This document shows, one piece after another, positions 9,763 through 19,954 of a stretch of DNA of 22,500 bases (the stretch's first letter is position 1; each line of letters opens with the position of its first letter). Source of the stretch: Stramonita haemastoma. Its lineage: Eukaryota; Mollusca; Gastropoda; Neogastropoda; Muricidae. The translations under genes were made by a program, and so were the position numbers. The stretch is from contig CM060316.1 in assembly GCA_030674155.1 (NCBI GenBank), forward strand, positions 77,350,853 to 77,373,352, given 5' to 3'. Under the pieces are notes generated by a model. That model worked only from the letters and a program-made list of their open reading frames with translations, did not search any database and had not been told where the DNA came from.

Positions 9763-10002
9763 TTTTTATTTATTCATTTATTTATTTATTCATGCTTTTA
9801 TATCGAGGTTAATGGAATAAGAACTCTTGTGCTTTTTTACATCCAGTCCCCGTGTGTATGCAGTTTTGTAAATGTCATCTGTTCCCACCGGCACAAAATG
9901 GCCTACTCTTACGAAAAGCAGAACAGGATTTAATGTGTGTGCAAGATGTCCTGCGTGGGTTCCCACACGGGGCCTGCCTCGGTTTAAAGTCTCATCCAAA
10001 GG
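9763..10002 (-). mobile_element. SINE family A, 5'-truncated copy (A3)
   Basis: On the - strand it runs from the 'ccttcggatgagac' equivalent ('cctttggatgagac', ending 10002) through the body. The body includes 'cgcttttcgtaagagtagg' type sequence and 'cacggggactggatg'. It ends in a tail of AAAT/AATG units at 9791-9763. The tRNA head is absent, the usual result of incomplete reverse transcription. Confidence 0.87.
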
Positions 10003-10238
10003 TAGGTCCACTATAACCACTCTCTGGAGATGGGCACATATATTACAGCATGTTCACAAACTAAAAGGTGGTTAAAAAAAAAAAGAAAAAAAAAAAGCTC
10101 CATACATGAAGACGTCTTACACAGTGATTCTCAGTGTCACAGATCAAATACTTTAGGTCTATGGCCACTGCTCTTGTCACATAAAAGACAGAGCAGGGAT
10201 GAAAGGGGCGGAGAGACCACAGAGTACAATTTCCTCTC

Positions 10239-10509
<271 letters not shown>

Positions 10510-10659
10510 TGCCTGCATACCTCATGCAAGAAACTACAGTCAATTGCAGAGTAGTGGTGACAGATAGATGACTTATCCACCCTATCTTACTGCTGTGTTT
10601 TTTTTTAGATATTTAGATGGAATAGTTTGACCCCAAAAAAGTTAATTCATTGCTTATTT

Positions 10660-10715
10660 AGTGTACAATCTGGAAATAAAAGTTTGACTCTTACTTTGAT
10701 TTTGACTTTGGCACA
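10660..10715 (+). mobile_element. Possible LINE 3' tail
   Basis: The sequence 'ggaaataaaagtttgactc' is followed by degenerate TTTGACT-like units to about 10712. A polyadenylation-like AATAAA (10674-10679) plus short tandem tail is the pattern of some LINE ends. No coding remains accompany it, so this is weak. Confidence 0.3.
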
Positions 10716-10746
10716 GACAGTTGTCAGTAGAGAAGTTATGCTCACT

Positions 10747-11491
10747 AGCCCCCATGGCCTAGCAGTTAGTTCCTTGGGTTACAGGCTCGAAGGTCACAGG
10801 TTTTAGTCCTGTAGGGATTTTTTTCCAACTTTAGCTCCTATGCAGAGTAAGTTTGCTATGGGCTCATTGGGAAGACTGGGACCACACAGTTACACTTTAT
10901 TCACTTTTATGCATGCTATTTTGAGAGTGTTGCTCAAATTACCTGACCAACCCTGCTGGTGTCTGTATCTCTCAGGCTTGGTTGATGCCAGGATGTATTT
11001 TGACCTGAAGCACAGAATACAACCCTGTCAAGTAGTTGTAGGGCAAATGCAATTCCATAGCAGCAGTATTTCATCAACTTCATGGTCATTGATCATTGCA
11101 CAGTAAAAGGAAATTGTCTCAGATTTGGTGGCCCCAGTTGTTCTGGTCTCATGGTAATCTCTGTTTTAGGCTCTCATACACATATATGTACCTGTGGTGA
11201 GTTTGTGTCAAAGCCTTCAGCATTGAAGTTTCAGGAGCTTTGCTGGAGAAATGTTGTAGTGGTCACTACCTCAGGTGAGCACTCTACCCGTCTGACTCCG
11301 CAACTGAGCTATTTCTGATGTCAGTAGGTGGTGTCCTGTGTATGTTAGCTCAGAACAGGCACTACTAAACACCCTTAAAGTACCCTGAGGATGCGTGGCC
11401 CATATAGCAGTGGTCCCATGGCTTTTTAAGACATGAAAAGCTCCTTAAGGACTTCTGACCTGGAGGATGCAATATAACAAATCTTGATATC
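10747..11491 (+). mobile_element. Family B element, older copy, 5' segment (copy B2)
   Basis: Collinear with 6894-7660: head with A box TGGCCTAGCAG (10755-10765) and decayed B box GGTTTTAGTCC (10799-10809), then the same body blocks ('gactgggaccacacagt', 'gtgttgctcaaattacct', 'tatgttagctcagaacagg'). Most differences look like C to T or G to A, typical of CpG decay. The copy is interrupted at 11491 by a - strand SINE and resumes near 11673. Confidence 0.9.
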
Positions 11492-11672
11492 TTTTTTTTT
11501 TAATTCTTTTATATTGAGGATAAAGAAATCAGCACTCATGTGGTTTTTTTATCCAGTCCTGGTGTGACTGCAGTTTTGTCAATTTTGTCATGTTCCCATG
11601 GGCACATGATGGCCTACTCTTTCAAAAATGTGGAACAGGATTTAATTGTGTGCAAGATGTTGTATATGACTT
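11492..11672 (-). mobile_element. SINE family A copy nested in B2 (copy A4)
   Basis: A poly-T start (11492-11501) and 'attcttttatattgagga' are the family A 3' end on the - strand. The body follows to the 'gcaagatgtt' block near 11660. The 5' part is missing. The sequence on either side belongs to the same family B copy, so this insertion came after B2. Confidence 0.85.
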
Positions 11673-11750
11673 GGGCTAGTGATATCAAAATGAACAGCTT
11701 GAGAACAGTAGGACAAAAATGCCATAGAAGATTCACAGTACACAAATCCA
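11673..11750 (+). mobile_element. Family B element copy B2, 3' segment
   Basis: It aligns with 7675-7740: 'gaacagcagtacgggagcg' in B1 against 'gaacagtaggacaaaaatg' here, and 'cagaaga' against 'tagaaga', with the differences mostly G to A and C to T. The poly(A) tail is no longer recognisable. Confidence 0.75.
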
Positions 11751-12182
11751 ACATCACTCAGTCAAGAGTGCTAAATTTAGCGTGCCCCTTCCTTTTACCA
11801 GGTCCAAGTGTGGTCAGTTTCTGCTATAATTAGCACCAGCTGGCCCCATGGATGGGATGGGTAAATTTAATTAGCAGCTGAGAGGAGCTGGAAGTGGGGG
11901 AAACTGACAGCTGTGGATGAGTCATCAAAAAAGAGAAGAGAAAGCTTAGATTCATAAACTATTCTTTGCAACTAAATCTAACTGGAACACTTTTCAGCTG
12001 CATGACATTTCCTTTAAAATCTCAAGGGGAGGGGGGTGTTTCTGGACCAAAAAAGATCTTGACTTGTCTTGATTCCTGTTTCTTCTGTTGTGCTGTTGGG
12101 ACACTGCTATTAAGGTTTCATTTGGTGGATCCATTTCTCTCGTTGGGGGGAGGGGGGGGATTCCTGCAGAAAATAGTCTTGT
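11751..12182. other. Unassigned sequence
   Basis: No gene or known repeat. It contains G-rich runs at 12030-12040 and 12144-12160 and two CAGCTG-rich patches at about 11838 and 11873. Confidence 0.5.
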
Positions 12183-12388
12183 CATGCATCCTCTGGTCAT
12201 AGCTGGCCCACTCTTCCAAACAAGTGGGTGAGGTTTTAACATGTGTACAAAGGTATTCCACTTGTGTTCTCATGAGGTACTTATTTACTGTCTCATCCAA
12301 AAGACTTTCAAGGGAGTAGAGTCTGTACCAATGTCAACTCTAGGGGGAAAATACCTTTGAACAGACATCTAAGTGGCTATCCAAAGCC
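12183..12388 (-). mobile_element. SINE family A, old internally deleted copy (A5)
   Basis: On the - strand it shows a shortened head ('ggatagccact'), a 'gttgacattggtacagactc' block, 'cttttggatgagacagtaa', and diverged middle-body blocks to 12183. The B-box half of the head is deleted, and identity is lower than in the other copies, so this is an old relic. Confidence 0.7.
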
Positions 12389-12513
12389 TTGCTCTCAGTC
12401 GCGATCAGTTCACAGGTACAAAGCTATAACCACTTGAATATTCCATGCCTCTGCTACTAAAAGCAGTCTGATGAATGAAAAGAGGAGAAACAGGGGGGGG
12501 GGAGCTGATTTTC

Positions 12514-12663
12514 AGTGAGTGTGCGCCAGTGATCAGCAGGTCCCCTCTCAGGGCACACGTGGCTTTACACAGCTCCTTTTTTCATTTTCTCCTTTTCTGC
12601 TCCAGTAGTCAGCGTCTGCCCTTAGATCACTCTCTGTCACTTGATAGGTCTGCTGTCTTTTCA
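12514..12663 (+). repeat. Family D repeat (copy D2)
   Basis: It shares 'ccagtgatcagcaggtcccc' onward with D1 and D3 and ends at 'tgctgtctttt'. The left edge has a shortened start, and the 3' edge lacks the CTAACTT stretch. Unlike D1 and D3 it is not directly joined to a CA array; the nearest one starts about 130 bp downstream. Confidence 0.82.
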
Positions 12664-12796
12664 GCTGCACAGGCTCACATTTTCTACATGCTAACCTTAG
12701 TAGTTCACTCACACATGAGCATGCATTTGTCACAGACTTGTACAAACATGCACAAGCTCAGACTCATTCTCACATGGATTTAACAGCATGTATGCA

Positions 12797-12838
12797 AACA
12801 CACACTGTGCATGACACACACCCCACCAACACACACAC

Positions 12839-12884
<46 letters not shown>

Positions 12885-12913
12885 CGTGCATGCACACACA
12901 CACACACACACAC

Positions 12914-12967
<54 letters not shown>
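12797..12967. repeat. (CA)n microsatellite, interrupted
   Basis: CA units with CCCCACCAAC, CATGCGTGCATG and AACA interruptions. Confidence 0.95.
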
Positions 12968-12971
<4 letters not shown>

Positions 12972-13682
12972 AATGCCATATGCACAAAATTTGCACCCAA
13001 CTCAATAGAAACATGATAATAAAAATGCTTTATTGTATTTAACCCATATGGTTTGTCAATTAAAATCTTTATTTCCTTTCATTCCATTCAGTCTGCATCA
13101 ATCGTGACTACAAATGGAAGTACCTCCTTCATTTCTGGAAGAATTGGTCATAGATTTGGGTGGGGGGGAAAACAGAACTATTACCATTAGAATTTTTAAT
13201 AATTGTACATATACTTTATCCATTTATTAAACAAAAAGTTGGTCCTATCTTCTTAAGTATTTTGCACAAATAGCAACTCTGAAAATCGTTAGACATTAGT
13301 CTTTAAATCTATTGAACAATTTTCAGACCCAAATTAAGTCAGAATTTTGCTTGGTAGTTAAAAATGTTTATTACACATGGCATAAAGTCTTCTCCTCAAA
13401 AGCAGTTTTCAACATTCAGAAAGTTGTCTCCTTCTATGCGTATTTGTTGGTGTTGTTTGTTTTCTAATTTTTCTCTTTCTTTTGAAGGATGGGGTTTTTT
13501 ATCACAAGACACTTGAACTCTGCAATGAAAGCAGACTTGTGTACGAGACATTGGCTTAAAGAGCTCTGTATCTCTATAGAGAGAGATAGAAACCAGACAG
13601 GGGGGAAAGGGACAGGGTACTTGGGCTAGGGCTAGGCTTTCTGATTCTTCTGATTGGAAGTCAACATTTTTATCTGTCAGAT
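12968..13682. other. Unassigned AT-rich sequence
   Basis: No open frame of note and no recognised repeat. On the - strand, AATAAAG near 13070 followed by 'attttaattg' vaguely resembles a LINE-type end, but this is not enough for a call. Confidence 0.5.
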
Positions 13683-13775
13683 TGAAGAGAGAGAAGAAGA
13701 AGAAGAAGAAGAAGAAGAAGAAGAAGAAGAGAGAAGAAGAAGAGAAGAAGAAGAAGAAGAAAGAGAAGAAGAAGA
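13683..13775. repeat. (GAA)n trinucleotide array
   Basis: About 30 GAA/AGA units with single GA slips that shift phase. The Glu-rich and Lys-rich open frames here are products of the repeat. Confidence 0.96.
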
Positions 13776-14129
13776 ACTGTCAGAAGAGCTTGACAGCGGT
13801 CAACAAAGATGCTCCATTCTTGCAAGTTTCTGCCCTAAGTTCTAACAGTCAACAGAGAAGAGGGGAATGTGGCTGAGCCAGCCAAAACCAGATAATGACA
13901 CCAAGAGGCCTTTCTCTTCCTCCTTTTCTTTCTTTTTACTTTTCTTTCTTTTTACTTTCGTTCCAAGTTTAGACCTCTGAGGCTCACCAATAGTGAAACT
14001 TTGAATATGCAACCATTTTTGCCTACCATGGACATTGTCACGTCAGACTTCAGGGATGTATGGTGGGTGTGTTTGTGTTTTCATAACCCACCAAAAGCTG
14101 ACATAAATAACAGAATCTTTAACATGCAT
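13776..14129. other. Unassigned sequence with a short pyrimidine duplication
   Basis: It holds a tandemly repeated 'tttctttctttttac' (about 13925-13960) and otherwise no recognisable feature. Confidence 0.5.
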
Positions 14130-14330
14130 GTTTGTCCTTCTGCATGATGAAGAGGGTAATTAAAGGCACTAGCAGATCTGTGCTTGAAGTTGACCTGGGA
14201 TATCAGAAAACTTCCCATCCTTAAGTCACAAAATACTACTGAGATTCGAAACCAGGACTTCGTGGACCATGGGATCAAAGTCAAACTTAATGGTCTTAAA
14301 CACTTGGCATGGCATCCCTGGGGGGGTCTT
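14130..14330 (-). mobile_element. tRNA-derived SINE, family E, decayed copy
   Basis: Aligns with 19145-19310. Shared blocks include 'gagattcgaa' (B-box region, 14241-14250), 'ccatgggatc' and 'tctgtgcttgaa'. The B-box position reads GTTTCGAATCT on the - strand (14252-14242), and the A-box end is degraded (about 14310-14299). Fewer intact promoter bases than the 19.2-kb copy. Confidence 0.68.
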
Positions 14331-14663
14331 TTCATGTAGTCCTAGAATTAATCCATGCTCTGGAGTTTGGAAGGCCTTGGGCCAAGTTGCATTTTATGTA
14401 AAAATTGACTTCGGTGTTGTGCACAGGGAGACCTGTTGTCATTGAAAAATTAATCTTTTGGACATGTCATTTCATTTCTCACAGCCACTTTCAGTATGCT
14501 GCAACACTGTGTAGCTGCTTTCACCATTTCTATGTAGGTCTCTGATCTTCCTCTTCCTAGTTATCATGAGATGCTTCGTGACATCAAAGACAGATGTGCA
14601 TTCAGAGCAAAGACAGGCCACTAAAGAAAAGAGCAGAGGGAGCAGGGAGTGGAAGTGACCCTG
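14331..14663. other. Unassigned sequence
   Basis: No gene or repeat recognised. The last ~60 bases are purine-rich and loosely resemble the sequence before D1. Confidence 0.5.
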
Positions 14664-14827
14664 AGTGAGAAGTGCCACAGCCAGTGATCAGCAGGTCCCC
14701 TCTCAGGGCACATGTGGCTTTACACAGCTCCTTTTTTTCATTTTCTCCTTTTCTGCTCCAGCAGTCAGCCGTCTGCCCTTAGATCACTCTCTGTCACTTG
14801 ATAGGTCTGCTGTCTTTCTAACTTTTC

Positions 14828-14830
<3 letters not shown>
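14664..14830 (+). repeat. Family D repeat (copy D3)
   Basis: Nearly identical to D1 over its whole length, and passes into a CA array at the same base ('acttttcaacacac'). Confidence 0.84.
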
Positions 14831-14889
<59 letters not shown>

Positions 14890-14910
14890 ACACACACACA
14901 CACACACACA
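14829..14910. repeat. (CA)n microsatellite, left half of a split array
   Basis: CA units with one ACCACA slip. A family A SINE begins at 14911, and CA resumes at 15121. Confidence 0.96.
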
Positions 14911-15120
14911 GAAAATCCTTCAGATGAGACTTTAAATCGAGGTGGGCACACAGAACATCTTGGGCACACGTTAAATCCTGTTCCGCTTTTCGTAAGAGTA
15001 GGCCATCATGTGCCGGTGGGAACAGATGACATTTACAAAATGCATACACACGGGGGACTGGATGTAAGAAAGCACAAGAGCGCTTATTCCATTATCCTCA
15101 TATAAAAAAGAATAATAAAT
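14911..15120 (+). mobile_element. SINE family A, 5'-truncated, inside a CA array (copy A6)
   Basis: Starts at the 'ccttcagatgagactttaa' block and carries the whole 3' body ('cgcttttcgtaagagtagg', 'cacgggggactggatg'). It ends 'tataaaaaagaataataaat' immediately before CA repeats. The tRNA head is missing. CA of the same strand on both sides indicates insertion into a pre-existing array. Confidence 0.9.
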
Positions 15121-15131
15121 ACACACACACA

Positions 15132-15195
<64 letters not shown>

Positions 15196-15241
15196 CACAC
15201 ACACACACACACACCACACACACCACACACACACACACACA
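15121..15241. repeat. (CA)n microsatellite, right half of the split array
   Basis: CA units with several AACA and ACCA slips. Confidence 0.96.
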
Positions 15242-15478
15242 TGCAAAAGTCAAACTTATGAACAGATAATATCTGGTGAAGCTGAGAATATCTCTCCTAC
15301 ATTTCTTATGCACTGTGACAAATTTAGCTTTCTTCTCTCTTCTAATGAATCAAACAGAAAATTACCACTAAATGCAATATTATTATCAGCTTGATTATGT
15401 AAATATTTTCCAAATTCACTCACAAAAATGTGACCCATGTTTGATTTATTGATGTAATTTGACATTCAATTCAAGCAG

Positions 15479-15479
<1 letters not shown>

Positions 15480-15572
<93 letters not shown>
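15480..15572. repeat. (CA)n microsatellite
   Basis: About 46 uninterrupted CA units. The 31 bases that follow (15573-15603) recur after the next CA array. Before it, 15242-15479 is AT-rich with no recognised feature. Confidence 0.97.
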
Positions 15573-15573
<1 letters not shown>

Positions 15574-15657
15574 AAAAAAGGTGAAACTATTTCAAAGACA
15601 GTCTATTCAAACACACACGCGGGTGGCACACACACACCACACACACACGCACACACG

Positions 15658-15702
<45 letters not shown>

Positions 15703-15755
15703 CACACACACACATCACACACACAACAAAAAGGCGAACTGTTTCAAAGACAGTC
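15573..15755. repeat. Duplicated flank plus second CA array
   Basis: The flank 15573-15603 (containing 'tttcaaagacagtc') is repeated at 15727-15755 with 3-4 differences. A second, more interrupted CA array (15610-15726) lies between the two. The pattern is a tandem duplication of array plus flank. Confidence 0.85.
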
Positions 15756-15889
15756 ATGTCCCTATGGGTGCTATTTCAGGCTGTAGGGCTGCAATGAAAT
15801 TATTGAATTGCATAATATTGTTTTCTGTTGTATTATAGTTTTGTGATCTTTTTATTCGTTAAAGGTTGTGCTAAATTGTCATGGGCTGT

Positions 15890-16115
15890 GTTGAGCTGTG
15901 TTGAACTGTGTTGTGTTGTGTTGTGTTGTGTGTGTGTTGTGTTGTGCGCATGTTGCTGGCTGCGCTGTGCTGTGCTGAGCTTGCTGTTCTGTGCCTGCTG
16001 TGCTGCATGTTATTGTATGCACTGTATGTATTGCACTATATAGTTCTGCAGTGTGTTATCTCATACTGCAGTGTTGGCTGTATCATTTTTGTATTGTACT
16101 GCATTGTATTGTATC
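15890..16115. repeat. Degenerate TGTGT/TGTAT pentamer-like tract
   Basis: Loosely repeated 'tgtgttg', 'gctgtgct', 'gtattgtact' units of about 5 bp. The last part (16090-16115) is the reverse complement of the AATAC-type pentamer at 5384-5790. Cys-rich open frames here are composition artefacts. Confidence 0.7.
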
Positions 16116-17059
16116 ATTTGTATCCCTAATTGTGAATTTGAGCTGATCTTCCTTAGTCTCCAAGTGGGCCATTCGTTTATTGGCTCTATGTATCTGTATT
16201 TACCTTCCAGGGCAGGATAAGTGACCCACGTTTTGCACAAACACCTTTCTCCATGCTGTGGGTTCTCTAATGTTTGTCATTGCGTGTTGGGAGAGATACC
16301 CACAAGACTTCGATTTATGTTAGTTATCTGGAAGACAAGCTTGTTATCTACAGTCTATTAGACAGAGAAAAAATCTGCATTCATAGATAATACACAATTA
16401 CAAGACTTTTATGTGATCTCTTGGTCACCATAGCATTTTTATATGATTGCGACAATTCGGTGTGTTTCGGGTTTTTTTGCTTTGTTTGAGGGAGGGCTCG
16501 ATGGCTGGCTAGCTGGCTGGCTGGATGGATGGATGGATGGCTTGATTCTTACGTTTAACATAATTGAATTAAGGCACAAAAAGATGACAAGAAAGAAAGA
16601 AACCGACTCTAACTTGAATTTCATTTTTTTTTTAAGATGTGTCCACAGGGATTCGGTTTCATGCAAGAACCTCTCCACTTTTATACAAGCCAAACATGCA
16701 CATAGAAGAACTGTTTTGAATATATGCGCGCTCAAAAAGGCAATATGAAGAAACGCAATAGGCCATAAGGCAAAAAAAAAAGGCAATGATCATCAGCAAA
16801 CGGATCAAGGCCAATGTGGTGAGGACACGACATCAGTAGTGCTGTGTGACTAGGGGGATGTATAGATGTTGATTGATGTATTGCAGTCACTGTCTTCCTT
16901 CTTCTCTCCTTCGCTGTACGCTGATTATGTCCGGGGAAAATAAGGGCATGTGTTTTCCAGCTCCTCTCGTGGGGTGAACAGCTTGGTGTGCAGGCTATCT
17001 TCCTCACATCTGCCCTCTGTCCTTCATATGACCTGAATTTTTTTTCTTTACTTCTCCCT
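16116..17059. other. Unassigned sequence with a GGCT/GGAT microsatellite
   Basis: A short tetramer run (CTGG then ATGG) lies at 16503-16542. The rest carries no gene, RNA or repeat I recognise. Confidence 0.55.
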
Positions 17060-17281
17060 TTTTTTGAATAACTTTATTTTGAGGATACTGAAATAAGCAC
17101 CCACGTGGGGTTTTTATTTACATCCAGGCTCCGTGTGCATGCAGTTTTGTCAATTTTGTCATCCGTTCTCACGGGCACACAATGGCTTACTCTTCCGAAA
17201 AGTGGAACAGGTTTTAACGTGTACGCAAGATGTTCTGCGTGCATTTGCACACGGGACCTCAGACTATAGTCTCATCCGAAG
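17060..17281 (-). mobile_element. SINE family A, 5'-truncated copy (A7)
   Basis: From poly-T at about 17060, through the 'gaggatactgaaataagcac' 3' block and 'cttactcttccgaaaagtgg', to 'ctcatccgaag'. The head and first body block are absent. The break coincides with the start of a 52-bp sequence that recurs inverted at 18438-18489. Confidence 0.87.
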
Positions 17282-17333
17282 GTTCCAGTCTTCAGTGACT
17301 GGGCTGTTTGAGGGCAATGTTCTTGCCTGAAAT
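17282..17333. repeat. Left member of a 52-bp inverted repeat
   Basis: Reverse complement of 18438-18489 with a single mismatch. Weaker similarity continues another ~17 bases inward ('attgccttgacgcc' against 'attgccccttacgcc'). Confidence 0.9.
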
Positions 17334-17477
17334 ATTGCCTTGACGCCGTCTTTTAGACGATGTTTGGAACAGGACAGATTTTCCATGCATGTGTCGTCTT
17401 TCATTTAAACATGCCAGACTCCGTCACACTCTGATAGTAAGGTGCATGCTGGGCAATATTTCTGTTATTACGTCACC

Positions 17478-17562
17478 GGCCGTGTGTAGCCTACTCTTCG
17501 ACAAAATGTGAATATTTTCACGCAAGCGGAAGATATTATCGGTAAATTGGCACACAGGACTG
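17478..17562 (-). mobile_element. SINE family A, very old remnant (A8)
   Basis: 'agcctactcttcgacaaaat', 'cacgcaag' and 'ggcacacaggactgag' align in order with the middle body of family A. It is heavily diverged and missing both ends. It abuts the GAT array. Confidence 0.6.
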
Positions 17563-17591
17563 AGATGATGATGATGATGATGATGATGATG

Positions 17592-17635
<44 letters not shown>

Positions 17636-17703
17636 TGATGATGACGATGACGACGACGACGCGACGACCACGACGACCACGACGACGAGGAGGAGGAGGA
17701 GGA
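17563..17703. repeat. GAT, then GAC, then GAG trinucleotide array
   Basis: GAT units (17566-17650) with GTGAT slips, then GAC units, then GAG units to 17703. One codon-position-like change at a time separates the blocks. Confidence 0.95.
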
Positions 17704-18036
17704 TGTGCGTTCCCCAACTTAACACTCTGGGGGTCACCCCGAATGTGCACTCTGACTCACTCATCCCACCTGGGAATCACTGTGAGATTGAAATTGCACA
17801 CTGAATGAGAAGTTTGCGTGTATGAGTGTTTTCAAGTACCTCGCCATACAGGCAGCCATACTCCGACTTCAGGGAGAGAGCAGGTTGTTATGTTTAAGAG
17901 CTTATCATGACTGAAGGCAATCTCAACACAACATTTTACAACATAACAACATTTTAGTGTAAGCCTTGGCAATGGCACATCAATAACTGATGCAGCTTTG
18001 GGCCTGGGCCAAGGATAATGATGATTTTAGTTTCAT
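17704..18036. other. Unassigned sequence
   Basis: No gene or repeat recognised. Confidence 0.5.
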
Positions 18037-18440
18037 GTGACATATTTGCCAGGGAATGGAGTCAGCGGCATCGGGCCTTATGAAGAGCTTCTGACCTCAG
18101 TCAAAGAACGCAAAGTGAAGTGGCGGGCCAAGAGGCATTGCACGTCACACGAACATCTTCACTGGCCAAGACTGTCCTACAGGGCAAAAGAGGAAGACCA
18201 AGAGGCAGACAGAGAAACCGTTGGGAAGACAGCATAAGACAGAGAAACCGTTGGGAAGACAATATCAAAACGTGGACTGGCCTCGAACAGAATAGAGCCA
18301 CTTGCTGCAGAAAGCCGAAACCGCGAGGAGTGGAGGAAGCTGGTTGCAAAATGATCAGTGGTGCCCTCAACAGTCTACTAAGACCACAGGACAGGTGGAG
18401 GGAGGTGAAGGTGAAGGTGAAGGCGTAAGGGGCAATAATT
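18037..18440 (+). pseudogene. LINE ORF2 C-terminus and 3' tail, frameshifted
   Basis: Three successive frames give one recognisable protein end. First is ELLTSVKERKVKW. Then, after a frameshift near 18120, SSLAKTVLQGKRGRPRGRQ, NRWEDNIKTWTGLE and related residues. After another shift near 18300 comes NREEWRKLVAK followed by a stop. The LAKTILQG..RGRQ..RWEDNI..WTGLE..E...NR..WR.LV pattern is the conserved end of LINE proteins common in invertebrates. It is followed by GGTGAA tandem units (18400-18424), a plausible LINE tail. An exact 24-base segment (18207-18230 and 18237-18260, period 30) duplicates ten codons in frame. Only the last ~130 codons remain. Confidence 0.87.
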
Positions 18441-18489
18441 TCAGGCAAGAACATTGCCCTCAAACAGCCCGGTCACTGAAGACTGGAAC
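18438..18489. repeat. Right member of the 52-bp inverted repeat
   Basis: Starts directly after the LINE tail and ends 'ctgaagactggaac'. It is the inverted partner of 17282-17333 (51 of 52 bases by eye). Confidence 0.9.
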
Positions 18490-18896
<407 letters not shown>

Positions 18897-19048
18897 ACAG
18901 GGTCAAGGTCAAAAGTCAAGTGTTTTTATCTAGATCATGCATTGAATAAGTAATACATTTTGTGTTTGGTGTTTTTGTTCATTAATTAAGCCATTCATCT
19001 AAGAAAGAAAAAACAGAACACACACACACCACATATATTTATATAATA

Positions 19049-19153
19049 ATAGAGAGAGAGAGAAGAGATAGAGAGAGATAGAGAGATGAGAGATGATAGA
19101 GATGAGAAGAGAGAGAGAGAGAGAGAAGAGAGAGAGACAGAGAGAGAGAGAGT
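19049..19153. repeat. (GA)n-rich tract
   Basis: GAGA units with GATA and GAAGA variation, abutting the family E SINE that follows. Confidence 0.93.
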
Positions 19154-19310
19154 GAGTTAAGGCATTGGGGGGTCTGTACTTGAAAGGGCTCTCGGAGATC
19201 GTAAAAATCCCACCCTCAATGAGCCAGATGCCGCCGAGATTCGAACTCACGACTTAATATACCCATGGGATTGAAATCAAACGGTTTTAACCAGTCGGCT
19301 ATAGGACCTT
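19145..19310 (-). mobile_element. tRNA-derived SINE, family E
   Basis: On the - strand the head carries A box TAGCCGACTGG (19301-19291), matching TRGYNNANNGG, and B box AGTTCGAATCT (19247-19237), two mismatches from consensus, with tRNA-like spacing. The body runs through 'catctggctcattgagggtg' to about 19145, beside a GA tract. A second, weaker copy is at 14130-14330. No complete tail is visible. Confidence 0.8.
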
Positions 19311-19342
19311 CTTTTGTATTTTGATTTGTTCCACGTTTACAA

Positions 19343-19381
19343 CTAATCAATCGAATTCAATTTCTTTATTTTTACACAACA
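19343..19381 (-). mobile_element. Possible LINE 3' tail
   Basis: On the - strand, AATAAAG is followed by 'aaattgaattcgattgatt', resembling the AATTG-type tandem tails of some LINEs. The 570 bases to the right (19382-19954) could be its 3' untranslated region but show no coding remains. Confidence 0.35.
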
Positions 19382-19954
19382 GAACTTTTCCACTGCTAAC
19401 GTTGCCAGAACATAGCGTCATTTCATCCAAATTTCAATAGCAGCCATGAATATTGATCCTTCAGGTAACAAAATACGTTCCAGATTTTCTGCGAAGCCAG
19501 TAGTTTGGAGAACAATAACAGAAGGCACAGCTGCTTGTCTTCATGAAAAAGGCGCACTCAAGAGTTTTTCATCCCACTTCCAGTTTCAGAAATCCAACAG
19601 GACCGTTACTCTATGTCACTTCTAAGACAACAAACACCCAAGCTTTTCGCTTTGATTCCGGCATTAATTTCTTATTTATCTGGGGTTTTTAATCAATCCT
19701 AAGCTTCTCGCTGGATGTAGTATCAAATGTCCAGAAACTTTTACAGACGAACAACGTTTTTCTTCAACAAACTCTTAGAAATGTTTTTCACTTAATGATA
19801 TTAGAAAGGACACAGAAAAAGCCCAAGGGGTACGTGATGAGAGGAACTATCATAAGTTGTTTGTTGCATTGTTTTGAATAGTGTTGTGAAATCCTGCATA
19901 CCTATTTAAGGTATCATTATTTCTTGATATTCTGTATAGTGGTTTAACGTATCA

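Noticed and set aside
11966..12242. Overlapping 78-82-codon frames on both strands
   Set aside because: Short, with no motif and partly within G runs; expected by chance in this much sequence.
16732..17007. FADD-like reverse transcriptase motif on the - strand
   Set aside because: The residues FADDH occur alone, with none of the flanking RT motifs on either side.
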